This document shows, one piece after another, positions 1-8,113 of a DNA stretch of 64,000 bases. How positions within the stretch are numbered: the stretch's first letter is position 1; every line of letters starts with the position of its first letter. Both the position numbers and the translations under genes were made by a program. This DNA is from UBA2357 sp041916775. GTDB taxonomy: Bacteria; Pseudomonadota; Gammaproteobacteria; Burkholderiales; Rhodocyclaceae. The stretch lies in contig JAYRYZ010000009.1 of assembly GCA_041916775.1 (NCBI GenBank), positions 1-64,000 of the forward strand, given 5' to 3'. The notes under the pieces are model-generated. The model ran no database searches. It had not been told where the DNA came from and was given only the letters and a program-made list of their open reading frames with translations.

Positions 1-128
1 GGTTTCGCTTCACGCTTCCTCCCCACACTCGGTCACCCTCATGCAGTTGCGCTTCGCTTCATTCGCCGTGGTCAGCTTGTGGGAGGACTTTCACCTCCAA
101 GATCGCGCCCATGCTGGGCGCACAACAC
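1..128. repeat. Structured, repeat-like segment downstream of guaA
   Basis: This stretch beyond the guaA stop holds two compact hairpins in a row: GGAGG (82-86) pairing with CCTCC (94-98), and GCGCCCA (105-111) pairing with TGGGCGC (115-121). A third, terminator-like hairpin follows directly. A 48-codon open frame (41-187, plus strand) crosses all three, but it has no convincing ribosome site and its sequence is dictated by the hairpins. The general look (a GGAGGACTTTCACCTCC core followed by a GC-rich hairpin) recalls short interspersed sequences found after genes in many proteobacteria; that is an impression from memory. The 3' end of guaA is a known integration point for genomic islands, so the DNA to the left could belong to an island, but no direct repeat of the guaA end is visible here. 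Confidence 0.35.
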
Positions 129-156
129 AAAGGCCCTTGATTTTTCAAGGGCCTTT
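129..156 (-). terminator. Terminator hairpin after guaBA
   Basis: A perfect 12-bp stem (AAAGGCCCTTGA at 129-140, TCAAGGGCCTTT at 145-156) closes a TTTT loop. It lies 44 bases past the guaA stop in the direction of guaA transcription. The stem itself ends in T residues on both strands, so it could work in both directions. Confidence 0.7.
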
Positions 157-199
157 GCTGGAAATGAGCCGTGGTGGGACGGGGTGAAACGCTATCAAA

Positions 200-1765
200 T
201 CACTCCCACTCGATCGTCGCAGGCGGCTTTCCGGAGATGTCGTACACCACCCGGTTGATGCCCCGCACCTCGTTGATGATGCGGTTGCTGACCTTGCCGA
301 GCAAACTGTGCGGCAGCTCGGCCCAGTGGGCGGTCATGAAGTCCTGGGTCTGGACGGCGCGCAGCGCGACGACGTATTCGTAGGTGCGGCCGTCGCCCAT
401 GACGCCGACGCTCTTCACCGGCAGGAATACGGCGAAGGCCTGGCTGGTCTTGTCGTACCAGTCGGCGGCGCGCAGCTCGTCGATGAAGATCGCGTCGGCG
501 CGGCGCAGCAGGTCGGCGAAATCCTGGCGGACCTCGCCGAGGATGCGTACCCCCAGACCGGGTCCGGGGAAGGGGTGGCGGTAGACCATCTCGTGCGGCA
601 GGCCGAGCGCGACGCCGAGCTCGCGCACCTCGTCCTTGAAGAGATCGCGCAGGGGCTCGAGGAGCTTCAGGCCGAGCGTCTCGGGCAAGCCGCCAACGTT
701 GTGGTGGCTCTTGATGGTGTGCGCCTTCTTGCTCTTGGCGCCGCCCGACTCGATCACGTCCGGGTAGATGGTGCCTTGCGCCAGCCACTTCGCGTTGGGT
801 AGCTTTCTGGCCTCGGCCTGGAACACCTCGACGAACTCGCGGCCGATGATCTTGCGCTTCTGTTCCGGGTCGGTGACACCCTTGAGATGCCCCATGAACT
901 GCTCGGTGGCATCCACATGCACGACCTTGGCATGGAGACGTCCGGCGAACATCTCCATGACCATCTTGCCTTCGTTGAGGCGCAGCAGGCCGTGGTCGAC
1001 GAACACGCAGGTGAGCTGATCGCCGATGGCGCGGTGGATGAGCGCCGCCGCCACCGAGGAATCCACCCCGCCCGAGAGGCCGAGGATGACCTCCTCGTCA
1101 CCCACCTGGGCGCGGATCTTCTCGACTGCCTCGGCGATGTAGTCCGGCATGTTCCAGTCGTGGCCGCAACCGCAGATCTCGTGCACGAAGCGCGCGATGA
1201 TGTCCTTGCCCTTGAGCGTGTGCGTGACCTCGGGATGGAACTGCACCGCGTAGAAGCCACGCGACTCGTCGGCCATCGCCGCAATCGGGGTGGATTCATT
1301 GGAGCCGATCACCTTGAACCCCGGCGGAAGTTCGGTGACCTTGTCGCCGTGGCTCATCCACACGTCCAGGAGGCCATGGCCCTCGTCATTGCTGCGGTCC
1401 TGGATGTCGCGGAAGAGGCGCGAATGGCCGCGGGCGCGCATCTCGGCGTAGCCGAACTCGCGCTTGGAAGAACTCTCGACCTTACCGCCGAGTTGGCTCG
1501 CCATGGTCTGCATGCCGTAGCAGATGCCCAGCACCGGCACGCCCAACTCGAACACGACCTGCGGCGCGCGCCACTCCTCGGCCTCGTACACCGAGTTCGG
1601 CCCGCCGGAAAGAATGATGCCGTGCGGGGCGAAGTCGCGCACGAATTCATCGGAGACATCGAAGGGGTGCAGCTCGCAATACACCTGCTGCTCGCGCACC
1701 CGGCGGGCGATCAGCTGGGCGACCTGGGAACCGAAGTCCAGGATGAGGATTTTCTGGTGTGACAT
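200..1765 (-). CDS. guaA: GMP synthase (glutamine-hydrolysing)
   Basis: Converts XMP to GMP using ATP and glutamine, the last step of guanine nucleotide synthesis, in the cytoplasm. The 521 residues match the usual family length. The N-terminal class I amidotransferase domain shows the nucleophile Cys82 in GICYGMQ and the His177/Glu179 pair in FHPEV. The ATP-pyrophosphatase domain begins with the P-loop SGGVDSS (231-237), and the C-terminal dimerisation part ends in the typical ...PPATIEWE. guaB lies 62 bp upstream on the same strand, so the two form a guaBA operon. The 3' end (ATCGAGTGGGAGTGA) is the conserved stretch used as an attachment site by some integrative islands; that role is known from other genomes and not shown here. 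Confidence 0.98.
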   Translation of the reverse strand: MSHQKILILDFGSQVAQLIARRVREQQVYCELHPFDVSDEFVRDFAPHGIILSGGPNSVYEAEEWRAPQVVFELGVPVLGICYGMQTMASQLGGKVESSSKREFGYAEMRARGHSRLFRDIQDRSNDEGHGLLDVWMSHGDKVTELPPGFKVIGSNESTPIAAMADESRGFYAVQFHPEVTHTLKGKDIIARFVHEICGCGHDWNMPDYIAEAVEKIRAQVGDEEVILGLSGGVDSSVAAALIHRAIGDQLTCVFVDHGLLRLNEGKMVMEMFAGRLHAKVVHVDATEQFMGHLKGVTDPEQKRKIIGREFVEVFQAEARKLPNAKWLAQGTIYPDVIESGGAKSKKAHTIKSHHNVGGLPETLGLKLLEPLRDLFKDEVRELGVALGLPHEMVYRHPFPGPGLGVRILGEVRQDFADLLRRADAIFIDELRAADWYDKTSQAFAVFLPVKSVGVMGDGRTYEYVVALRAVQTQDFMTAHWAELPHSLLGKVSNRIINEVRGINRVVYDISGKPPATIEWE

Positions 1766-1788
1766 TCTCGGCCTCGAAAAATGACAAG

Positions 1789-1806
1789 GGCGGCACCTGC
1801 CGCCCG
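1789..1806 (-). other. Hairpin between guaB and guaA
   Basis: GGGCGGCA (1789-1796) pairs with TGCCGCCC (1799-1806) in the 62-bp gap between guaB and guaA. Only a weak T-rich stretch follows in the direction of transcription, so it may be an mRNA-stability or partial-attenuation element and not a full terminator. Confidence 0.35.
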
Positions 1807-1827
1807 GAAAAAGCCCTTCAGCGCAAC

Positions 1828-3288
1828 TCAGCTGACCTGGTAGTTCGGCGCTTCCTTGGTGATCTGCACGTCATGCACATGCGACTCGCGCACACCGGCG
1901 GAAGTGATCTCGACGAAGCGCGCGCGCTCGTGCATCGCCGGAATGCTCTCGCAGCCGATATAGCCCATCGAGGCGCGCAAGCCCCCCACCAGCTGGTGGA
2001 TGACCGCCGAAACCGGCCCCTTGTAGGGCACGCGGCCTTCGATGCCTTCCGGCACGAGCTTGTCGATATTCGAGGAGCTGTCCTGGAAGTAGCGATCCGC
2101 TGCGCCCTTCTCCATCGCACCGAGCGAGCCCATTCCGCGGTAGGACTTGTAGGAGCGCCCCTGGAACAGCACCGTCTCGCCCGGCGCCTCCTCGGTACCG
2201 GCAAAGAGCCCGCCGAGCATCACCGCATGCGCGCCCGCGGCAATCGCCTTGGCGATGTCGCCCGAATAGCGGATGCCACCGTCGGCGATGAGCGGCACGC
2301 CGCTGCCGACCAGCGCGTTGGCGACGTTGTCGACCGCGGTGATCTGCGGCACGCCGACGCCGGCGACGATGCGAGTGGTGCAGATCGAGCCCGGGCCGAT
2401 GCCGACCTTGACCCCGTCCGCGCCGGCATCGACGAGTGCGCGCGCGGCATCACCGGTGGCGATGTTGCCGCCCACGACCTCGACATGCGGAAAGTTCTTC
2501 TTGACCCAATTGACGCGATCGATCACACCCTGCGCATGGCCATGGGCGGTGTCGACGACGATCATGTCGACCCCCGCCTCCGCGAGCAGCTCGGCACGCT
2601 CCTCGGTGCCCGCGCCGACACCGATCGCGGCACCGACACGCAGCCGACCGAGCTCGTCTTTCGCCGCCATCGGGTGCTCGGTGGACTTCATCATGTCCTT
2701 GACGGTGATGAGACCACGCAGCTCGCCGTCATCGTTCAGCACCAGCACGCGCTCGAGCCGGTGCTGGCGCAACAGTTCTCGCGCTTCGTCGAGGCTTGCG
2801 CCTTCCTTGACGGTGACCAGGCGCGACTGCGGCGTCATGATGGCGGAAACCGGCTGCTCGAGATTGGTCTCGAAGCGCAGATCGCGGTTGGTGACGATGC
2901 CGACGACCTTGCGGCCGTCCAACACCGGCAGGCCGGAGAACTTGTGTTGCCGGGTGAGTGCGACCACCTCGCCCACTGTCATCGTGGGCGGAACGGTGAT
3001 CGGATCCTTCAGTACCCCCGACTCGAAGCGCTTGACCTTGAGCACCTCTGCCGCCTGCTGGCGTGCGCTGAGGTTCTTGTGAACGATGCCGATCCCGCCA
3101 TCCTGGGCAAGCGCGATCGCGAGGCGGGACTCGGTGACCGTGTCCATCGCGGCGGAGACCAGGGGAATGTTCAGGCGGATGTTACGGGTAACCTGACTGC
3201 TGAGCGCCACATCGCGCGGGAGCACGGTCGAGTGGGCGGGGATGAGAAGGACGTCATCGAAGGTCAGCGCCTTCTGGATCACGCGCAT
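1828..3288 (-). CDS. guaB: IMP dehydrogenase
   Basis: Oxidises IMP to XMP with NAD+, the committed step to GMP. At 486 residues it is full length. The TIM-barrel catalytic domain is interrupted by a pair of CBS domains at about residues 93-205, the usual site of allosteric nucleotide binding. The catalytic cysteine is Cys303 in GPGSICTTR, and the mobile-flap region contains YRGMGSLGAM. First gene of the guaBA operon; a promoter-like sequence lies just upstream. The start codon is preceded by a purine-rich GAGGAAAAA sequence. Confidence 0.98.
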   Translation of the reverse strand: MRVIQKALTFDDVLLIPAHSTVLPRDVALSSQVTRNIRLNIPLVSAAMDTVTESRLAIALAQDGGIGIVHKNLSARQQAAEVLKVKRFESGVLKDPITVPPTMTVGEVVALTRQHKFSGLPVLDGRKVVGIVTNRDLRFETNLEQPVSAIMTPQSRLVTVKEGASLDEARELLRQHRLERVLVLNDDGELRGLITVKDMMKSTEHPMAAKDELGRLRVGAAIGVGAGTEERAELLAEAGVDMIVVDTAHGHAQGVIDRVNWVKKNFPHVEVVGGNIATGDAARALVDAGADGVKVGIGPGSICTTRIVAGVGVPQITAVDNVANALVGSGVPLIADGGIRYSGDIAKAIAAGAHAVMLGGLFAGTEEAPGETVLFQGRSYKSYRGMGSLGAMEKGAADRYFQDSSSNIDKLVPEGIEGRVPYKGPVSAVIHQLVGGLRASMGYIGCESIPAMHERARFVEITSAGVRESHVHDVQITKEAPNYQVS

Positions 3289-3314
3289 GGCTTTTTCCTC
3301 ACGGCCAAATCCGT

Positions 3315-3343
3315 ATTATACAGACGGTGTCAACCCGATGTAA
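3315..3343 (-). promoter_or_regulatory. Probable guaB promoter
   Basis: On the minus strand a perfect TATAAT (-10, 3315-3320) lies 17 bp from TTACAT (-35, 3338-3343), about 27 bp upstream of the guaB start. A TTGACA sequence also lies here but only 7 bp from the -10, too close to be its partner. Confidence 0.6.
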
Positions 3344-3372
3344 GCTGTGCGTCTTGACGCGCTGCGGAGTCA

Positions 3373-4098
3373 ATGAGCATGACCAGAACCACCCTCCTCC
3401 TCTGCCTTCTGCTGGCTACGTTGCCGGCCACGGCGCAGATCTATCAGTGGCGTGATGCCAACGGCAAACTGAACTATTCAGACAGGCCACCACCCGGTGT
3501 CGATGCGCGCCTGATGAAGGGCGCGAAGACGCCCGCGATACCCCCGGCGCCCACCGCTGGCATGCCGACGCCCGGCCCCGCCGCTACGGCCGAAGCCCCG
3601 CCGGCAGCGGAAGGCGCGCCTGCACCTGACACGGTAGGGGCCACGGATGACGACGCCCCCGCCGAATCCGCCGCGGCGGACGAAACCACGCCCTCGGATG
3701 CCGCCGCGACGGACGCCGCCGCCGAAGGTAGCGACGGTGACACGGGCACGCCCGACGCCACTGCCGAAACGGGTGCAGCCCCGGCGGTCGGCACCGCCTC
3801 AGGCGCACCGGCCGCACCTGCCGCGCGCGAAAAGACCGCTGCAGAAAAAGAACTGGAGTTCCGCCAGCGCCGCGCCGCAATCGCCGAGGCACGCGCCAAG
3901 GCGGAAGCTGAGGCCAGGCAGCAGGAAGAACGCGACCGGGTGTGCACCGACATGCGCAGCAACCTCGCGGCGCTCGAGTCGGGGCAGCGCGTATCGCGAT
4001 TCAATGCCAGTGGCGAGCGCGTGTTCATCGACGACGCGACACGCGCCGCAGAGATCCAGCGCTACCGCAACGAACTGCGGAGCAAATGCGCGCCGTGA
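3373..4098 (+). CDS. Secreted DUF4124-domain protein
   Basis: A 241-residue protein of unknown function. It starts with a clear signal peptide (MTRTTLLLCLLLATLPATA, cleavage near residue 22), followed directly by a DUF4124 motif (IYQWRDANGKLNYSDRPPPG, about residues 23-42), a small domain common at the N-terminus of exported proteobacterial proteins. Residues about 55-155 are a low-complexity Ala/Pro/Asp/Glu/Thr-rich linker, probably disordered. Residues about 155-210 are Arg/Glu/Ala-rich and likely a long helix with a Cys (CTDM) and a second Cys near the end (KCAP). It is expressed away from guaB. A periplasmic or envelope role is inferred from the signal peptide alone. The start could be either of two nearby ATGs (3373 or 3379). 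Confidence 0.8.
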   Translation: MSMTRTTLLLCLLLATLPATAQIYQWRDANGKLNYSDRPPPGVDARLMKGAKTPAIPPAPTAGMPTPGPAATAEAPPAAEGAPAPDTVGATDDDAPAESAAADETTPSDAAATDAAAEGSDGDTGTPDATAETGAAPAVGTASGAPAAPAAREKTAAEKELEFRQRRAAIAEARAKAEAEARQQEERDRVCTDMRSNLAALESGQRVSRFNASGERVFIDDATRAAEIQRYRNELRSKCAP

Positions 4099-4120
4099 CG
4101 GGCCGTGCGCGCAGCTGCCC

Positions 4121-4447
4121 TCAGACTTCAGCGGCGGCGTCGCCCCCGCCCTTCTTCATCGCCTTGCCTTCGTCGGCGCGCTTCTTTCGCACTGCCTTGG
4201 GATCGGCGATGAGCGGGCGGTAGATCTCCACTCGGTCCCTGTCGCGCAGCACCGCATCCGCCTTGGTGAGCTTGGCGAAGATGCCGAGCTTGTTGGCGCC
4301 GTCGGGGTCGATCTCCGGATAGCGTGCGCGCAAGCCGGAGGCCTCGATGGCCTGTGCGACGGTGGCGCCGGCCGGCAGGCTGAGACGGATGACCTCGGCG
4401 CGTGCAGGAAGTGCGTATACCACTTCGACGTTGATGCTGTCAGCCAT
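4121..4447 (-). CDS. rnfH: RnfH-family (UPF0125) ubiquitin-fold protein
   Basis: A 108-residue member of the RnfH family of small beta-grasp (ubiquitin-like) proteins; the molecular role is not settled. Family signatures are VEVVYALPARAEVIRL near the start and the VEIYRPLIADPKAVRKKRA stretch near the end, followed by a Lys/Ala-rich tail. The chosen ATG (4447) overlaps the end of ratA by eight bases, the common ratA-rnfH arrangement, and gives a product that matches the family; an upstream in-frame ATG would add ten unrelated residues. The pair is translated together and lies opposite smpB. Confidence 0.88.
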   Translation of the reverse strand: MADSINVEVVYALPARAEVIRLSLPAGATVAQAIEASGLRARYPEIDPDGANKLGIFAKLTKADAVLRDRDRVEIYRPLIADPKAVRKKRADEGKAMKKGGGDAAAEV

Positions 4448-4886
4448 TGCGCGTCCTCGGGTAGACCTGCTCCGCACGCTTCACGAATGAATCGACGAAG
4501 GTGTTGGCGATGTGGTTGAACACCGGCCCCAACGCCTTTTCGAGCAGCTTGCTGGAGAACTGGTACTGCAGGTTGAACTCGACCTTGCACGCCGTGTCGC
4601 CCAGCGGCGTGAAGCGCCAGCCGCCATCGAGATGACGGAACGGCCCCTCGCGCAGGCGGATGTGCATCTCGCCCGGCGCCTGCTTGGCGTTCTCGGTGGA
4701 AAAATGCGCCTTGATGCCGTGATAGTTGATGTGCAGCGTCGCCACCGTGCGATCGGGGGTGCGCTCGTGCACTTCGGCACCACCGCACCAGGGCAGGAAC
4801 TGAGGATAATCCTCGCAGCGATCCACCAGCTCGAACATCTGGGCGGGAGTGAATTCGATCAGGACCAGCTTCTTGACTTCAGCCAT
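4440..4886 (-). CDS. ratA: RatA / COQ10-like START-domain protein
   Basis: A 148-residue SRPBCC/START-fold protein of the RatA (YfjG) family. E. coli RatA was described as a toxin that binds the 50S subunit and blocks 70S formation, whereas the eukaryotic relative COQ10 carries coenzyme Q; the sequence cannot decide between the two roles. Visible signatures are EDYPQFLPWCGGAEV (about 25-39) and NLQYQFSSKLLEKALGPVF (about 102-120). It is followed by rnfH with an 8-base overlap and diverges from smpB, the conserved neighbourhood in beta- and gammaproteobacteria. Confidence 0.93.
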   Translation of the reverse strand: MAEVKKLVLIEFTPAQMFELVDRCEDYPQFLPWCGGAEVHERTPDRTVATLHINYHGIKAHFSTENAKQAPGEMHIRLREGPFRHLDGGWRFTPLGDTACKVEFNLQYQFSSKLLEKALGPVFNHIANTFVDSFVKRAEQVYPRTRNG

Positions 4887-4972
4887 GGGTCGGGCGCTTG
4901 CTCTACCGAGCTGCTAAAATCCGCGATTCTACCGCATGCGGCCTCGAGACAGACCCCGGAACCCCAAGCATC

Positions 4973-5419
4973 ATGAGCATCATCGACAACCGCAAGGCCT
5001 TCCACGACTACTTCATCGAGGAGAAGCACGAAGCCGGCCTCGTCCTCGAAGGCTGGGAGGTCAAGGCCATCCGGGCCGGTCGCGCCAACATCAAGGAGGC
5101 CTACGTCATCATCCGCGATGGCGAGATCTTCATCCTCGGCATGCACATCACCCCGCTCGCGAGCGCCTCCACCCATGTGCGCGCCGACCCGACCCGCACC
5201 CGCAAGCTGCTTCTCCACGCGACCGAGATCGACAAGCTGATCGGCAAGGTGGAGCGCGCCGGCTTCACGCTGTTGCCGCTGGACCTTCACTATGCCAAGG
5301 GCCGCATCAAGGCGACGATAGGTCTCGCCAAGGGCAAGAAGCAATACGACAAGCGCGAGGACGAGAAGAAGCGCGACTGGGAGCGCGAGAAGGGCCGCCT
5401 GATGCGTGCCCGGGTCTGA
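4973..5419 (+). CDS. smpB: SsrA-binding protein
   Basis: SmpB binds tmRNA and brings it to stalled ribosomes for trans-translation. The product is 148 residues. It starts SIIDNRKAFHDYFIEEKHEAG and has the conserved core EGWEVKAIRAGRANIKEAYV and the Lys/Arg-rich tail GLAKGKKQYDKREDEKKRDW that becomes helical in the ribosome. The ATG at 4973 was chosen because family members begin at this point; an in-frame ATG 75 bp upstream would add residues without homology. Confidence 0.97.
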   Translation: MSIIDNRKAFHDYFIEEKHEAGLVLEGWEVKAIRAGRANIKEAYVIIRDGEIFILGMHITPLASASTHVRADPTRTRKLLLHATEIDKLIGKVERAGFTLLPLDLHYAKGRIKATIGLAKGKKQYDKREDEKKRDWEREKGRLMRARV

Positions 5420-5458
5420 GGCGCCGGCACGTACCAGGTCTGGCCTGCAACGCCCGTC

Positions 5459-7018
5459 TCAGGAACTGCACGACAGCATCGAACACCCGGCGCGGTTACG
5501 CGCCCAGTCCGGCCGACGCGCGGCAAAACGGCTGCACTCCGGCTGCTCGTCGTAAGGTCGGCGCAGCACGTCGAGCAACTCGGTGATGCGCGACGTATCC
5601 CCGGCTTCCGCAAGGTCGATCGCTTCTTGCGCGAGATAGTTGCGCAGCACGAAGCGCGGGTTGGCAGCGTCCATGCGCGCCACCCGCGCGGCTGCCGGCT
5701 CACCATCCTGGCGCACGCGCGCCGCAAGCTCCTGCAACCAGGCCTCGAACGCCGCGCCATACTCCGCGCGCAGGTCGGCGTTGTAGAAGGCCTGCTCCAG
5801 CGGCGCGAGAGAAGGGGCAGCAGGGTCGACCGCGGCAAGATCGCGGAAGAACAGAGTCATATCCACCTCCGCCTTCGCGAGCAATTCGTGCAGGCGCTCG
5901 ACCAACGCCGCGTCGTCGTCCCGGTATGCCGCAAGGCCGAGCTTCGCCGCGTGGTGGCGACGCGCCTCCGCCTCGAATACATCCACATAGTGGTCCAGCC
6001 CGTGCTGCAATGGTTCCACCGCGCCGAACAAAGGAAACAGCGCGTTCGCAAGCTGCACCAGGTTCCAGCGCGCAATCGCCGGCTGCTGCCCGAAGCGGTA
6101 GCGGCGCATGCCGGCGTCGGTGGTGTTGGGCGTCCAGTCGAGGTCGAAGTTGTCCACCCAGCCATAGGGGCCGTAATCGATGGTGAGCCCGAGGATGGAC
6201 ATGTTGTCGGTGTTCATCACCCCATGCACGAAGCCGACCCGCATCCAGTGCGCCACCATGCGCGCGGTGCGCGCACACACCTCGCGGAACCACGCCGTGC
6301 GTAGCGCCAACCCCTCGCCCTCGAGCTCCAGGAAGTCGCGTGCGATGGTGAAATCCACAAGGCGCGCGAGCACCGCTTCATCGCCACGCGCGGTGAAGAT
6401 CTCGAAGTTGCCGAAACGGATGAAAGACGGTGCCACCCTGCACACGACAGCGCCCGGCTCGGCGCGCGCGCGGCCGTCGTAGAACATGTCGCGCACCACC
6501 TCCTCACCGGTCGCGACCAGGCTCAGCGCACGTGTCGTCGGCACGCCCAGGTGATGCATCGCCTCGCTGCAGAGGAACTCGCGGACCGAGGAGCGCAACA
6601 CCGCACGTCCGTCCGCGCGGCGCGAGAATGGGGTGGGCCCCGCGCCCTTCAGCTGCAGCTCCCAGCGCTCGCCGCGCGCGTTGATGAGCTCGCCGAGCGT
6701 GATCGCGCGCCCGTCGCCGAGTTGCCCGGCCCAGTTGCCGAACTGATGCCCACCGTAGCAAGCGGCGTAGGGCTCCATGCCGGGTAGCAGACGGTTGCCG
6801 GCGAAGATCTCGGCGAACCCCTTATCCAGCACATCATCCGCATCGAGATCGAGCAGCCGCGCAACCTCCGGGGACCAGGCCAACAGACTCGGCGCGCGCA
6901 CAGGCGTCGGCATCACACGCGCAAGGCAGGCGCCATGCACCTGGCGCACCCGCGTGGAAGTCTCCGGATCGGCAGGTAGCTCGCGGGCGAAGCGGTTGTC
7001 GAAGTTGAGTGTTTTCAT
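5459..7018 (-). CDS. selO: Protein adenylyltransferase SelO (YdiU)
   Basis: A pseudokinase-fold enzyme that transfers AMP to Ser/Thr/Tyr of proteins; in E. coli it is linked to redox homeostasis. The product is 519 residues, the usual bacterial length. The N-terminus shows the family blocks PYAACYGGHQFGNWAGQLGD and LQLKGAGPTPFSRRADGRAV (about 80-135), which carry the nucleotide-binding elements. DTDNMS-type active-site residues appear as MNTDNMSILGLTIDYGP. The chain ends in LSCSS, the bacterial Cys-containing version of the C-terminal motif that holds selenocysteine in animals. It is convergent with smpB. Confidence 0.95.
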   Translation of the reverse strand: MKTLNFDNRFARELPADPETSTRVRQVHGACLARVMPTPVRAPSLLAWSPEVARLLDLDADDVLDKGFAEIFAGNRLLPGMEPYAACYGGHQFGNWAGQLGDGRAITLGELINARGERWELQLKGAGPTPFSRRADGRAVLRSSVREFLCSEAMHHLGVPTTRALSLVATGEEVVRDMFYDGRARAEPGAVVCRVAPSFIRFGNFEIFTARGDEAVLARLVDFTIARDFLELEGEGLALRTAWFREVCARTARMVAHWMRVGFVHGVMNTDNMSILGLTIDYGPYGWVDNFDLDWTPNTTDAGMRRYRFGQQPAIARWNLVQLANALFPLFGAVEPLQHGLDHYVDVFEAEARRHHAAKLGLAAYRDDDAALVERLHELLAKAEVDMTLFFRDLAAVDPAAPSLAPLEQAFYNADLRAEYGAAFEAWLQELAARVRQDGEPAAARVARMDAANPRFVLRNYLAQEAIDLAEAGDTSRITELLDVLRRPYDEQPECSRFAARRPDWARNRAGCSMLSCSS

Positions 7019-7120
7019 TGTCGGAGCCTATTTGCCATTATCGGTGACCCGCCTGTGGAGGCGGATCGTCGCACGGCCGTTGGAACACAAAGCCAGCCCC
7101 GGGTTCGACAGGTCGCGGAC

Positions 7121-8113
7121 TCAAACCGGATGCCGTGGAAACGCGCGTCGCAAGGCGAGCGCGAAGAACTGCGCCGCAACGAGCATGGAGCCGATCGGAA
7201 GGAAAGCCGCGATCAGCACATCCCGGCCCGCCGGGTCGGTGACAGCGATGGCCAGCGCATCCGCGAGCACCGTTCCTGCACTGCGCGCAGTTGCGTCCAA
7301 GCCGGCGCCGAGAAACGATAGCACCACCTCGCTCAGCACCAGACCGGGAAGCGCGAGCAAGGTCGTTACCACGACGACGCGGGCGAGCACCGGCAGGACC
7401 TGATGCACGATGATCGCCGTCTCCCGCACCCCCAGGCCGCGCGCGCCCAGCGCGGCATCGGCACGCATCTGCGCCACGTAGCAGTCACTGATGACGAGAC
7501 ACAGCCGCGGTAACGCGGGTAGCACCAGCACCACGCACAACACCAGAAGCCGAAGGTCACTGACGACCACGGCAGTCGTTCCGTGCCGCGATTGCAGGGC
7601 GTCCAGCCCCGCCTGTGCGACCAACATCAGTGCGAGCATCAGCAGGATGGCAGGGATCGCCTCCACCGCGTGGCACAGGCCTGCCAGCCAACGATGCGCG
7701 ACGCCGCCGGCACGCCCCGCCCAGATACCAGCCAGCAAAATCAGGGGCAGGCACATCACCACCCCTCCGACTCCAACCAGCCACATGTTGCGCAAGGCCT
7801 TGAGGGACTGGGCCAGCAGGCTGCCTGCGACCGGATTCGAGGATGCATGGCTTTCGTCCAGGAGCCCTTTCGCAACGAATCCGTCGAGCATCGTGGCAAC
7901 CTGCGCAGGCCCTTGGGGCTCACCAGTTGCGGGCAGGCAGTCGAGCAGTGCAATCACCATGCTCGCGATCAGGACCAAGGCCGGGACCGCTGCCGAGGGC
8001 CTGGCGAGCACACCCTGCCAGCGCTGCCGCTCTGGCGCAGCGCGCCACACGGAAACAACCCAGATCAGCAGCAGACCCAGTGCAGCCAGCACCACGCCAT
8101 CCGAAACCCGCAT
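7121..8113 (-). CDS. DppC-type ABC transporter permease
   Basis: A 330-residue inner-membrane permease of the dipeptide/oligopeptide ABC type. Several hydrophobic segments are clear (about residues 8-25, 42-62, 118-140, 150-170, 190-210, 255-280, 300-320). The EAA-type loop that contacts the ATPase is seen as ALGARGLGVRETAIIVHQVL, followed by the DppC-like LALPGLVLSEVVLSFLGAGL. The ATG (8113) shares one base with the stop of the DppB-type gene upstream (TGATG), so the two are coupled. No ATPase or binding protein lies beside them, which is unusual for the family. Confidence 0.8.
   Translation of the reverse strand: MRVSDGVVLAALGLLLIWVVSVWRAAPERQRWQGVLARPSAAVPALVLIASMVIALLDCLPATGEPQGPAQVATMLDGFVAKGLLDESHASSNPVAGSLLAQSLKALRNMWLVGVGGVVMCLPLILLAGIWAGRAGGVAHRWLAGLCHAVEAIPAILLMLALMLVAQAGLDALQSRHGTTAVVVSDLRLLVLCVVLVLPALPRLCLVISDCYVAQMRADAALGARGLGVRETAIIVHQVLPVLARVVVVTTLLALPGLVLSEVVLSFLGAGLDATARSAGTVLADALAIAVTDPAGRDVLIAAFLPIGSMLVAAQFFALALRRAFPRHPV

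Noticed and set aside
41..187. 48-codon plus-strand ORF at the left edge as a real gene
   Set aside because: It runs through three hairpins including the guaA terminator and has no ribosome site, so it was kept only as a note in the repeat-like feature.
3320..3337. TTGACA close to the guaB TATAAT
   Set aside because: Only 7 bp separate them, so they cannot serve as one promoter. TTACAT at 17 bp is the better partner.
5459..5480. Selenocysteine at the SelO C-terminus
   Set aside because: The end reads Ser-Cys-Ser-Ser followed by an ordinary stop. Bacterial SelO uses Cys here, and no SECIS-like element was seen.
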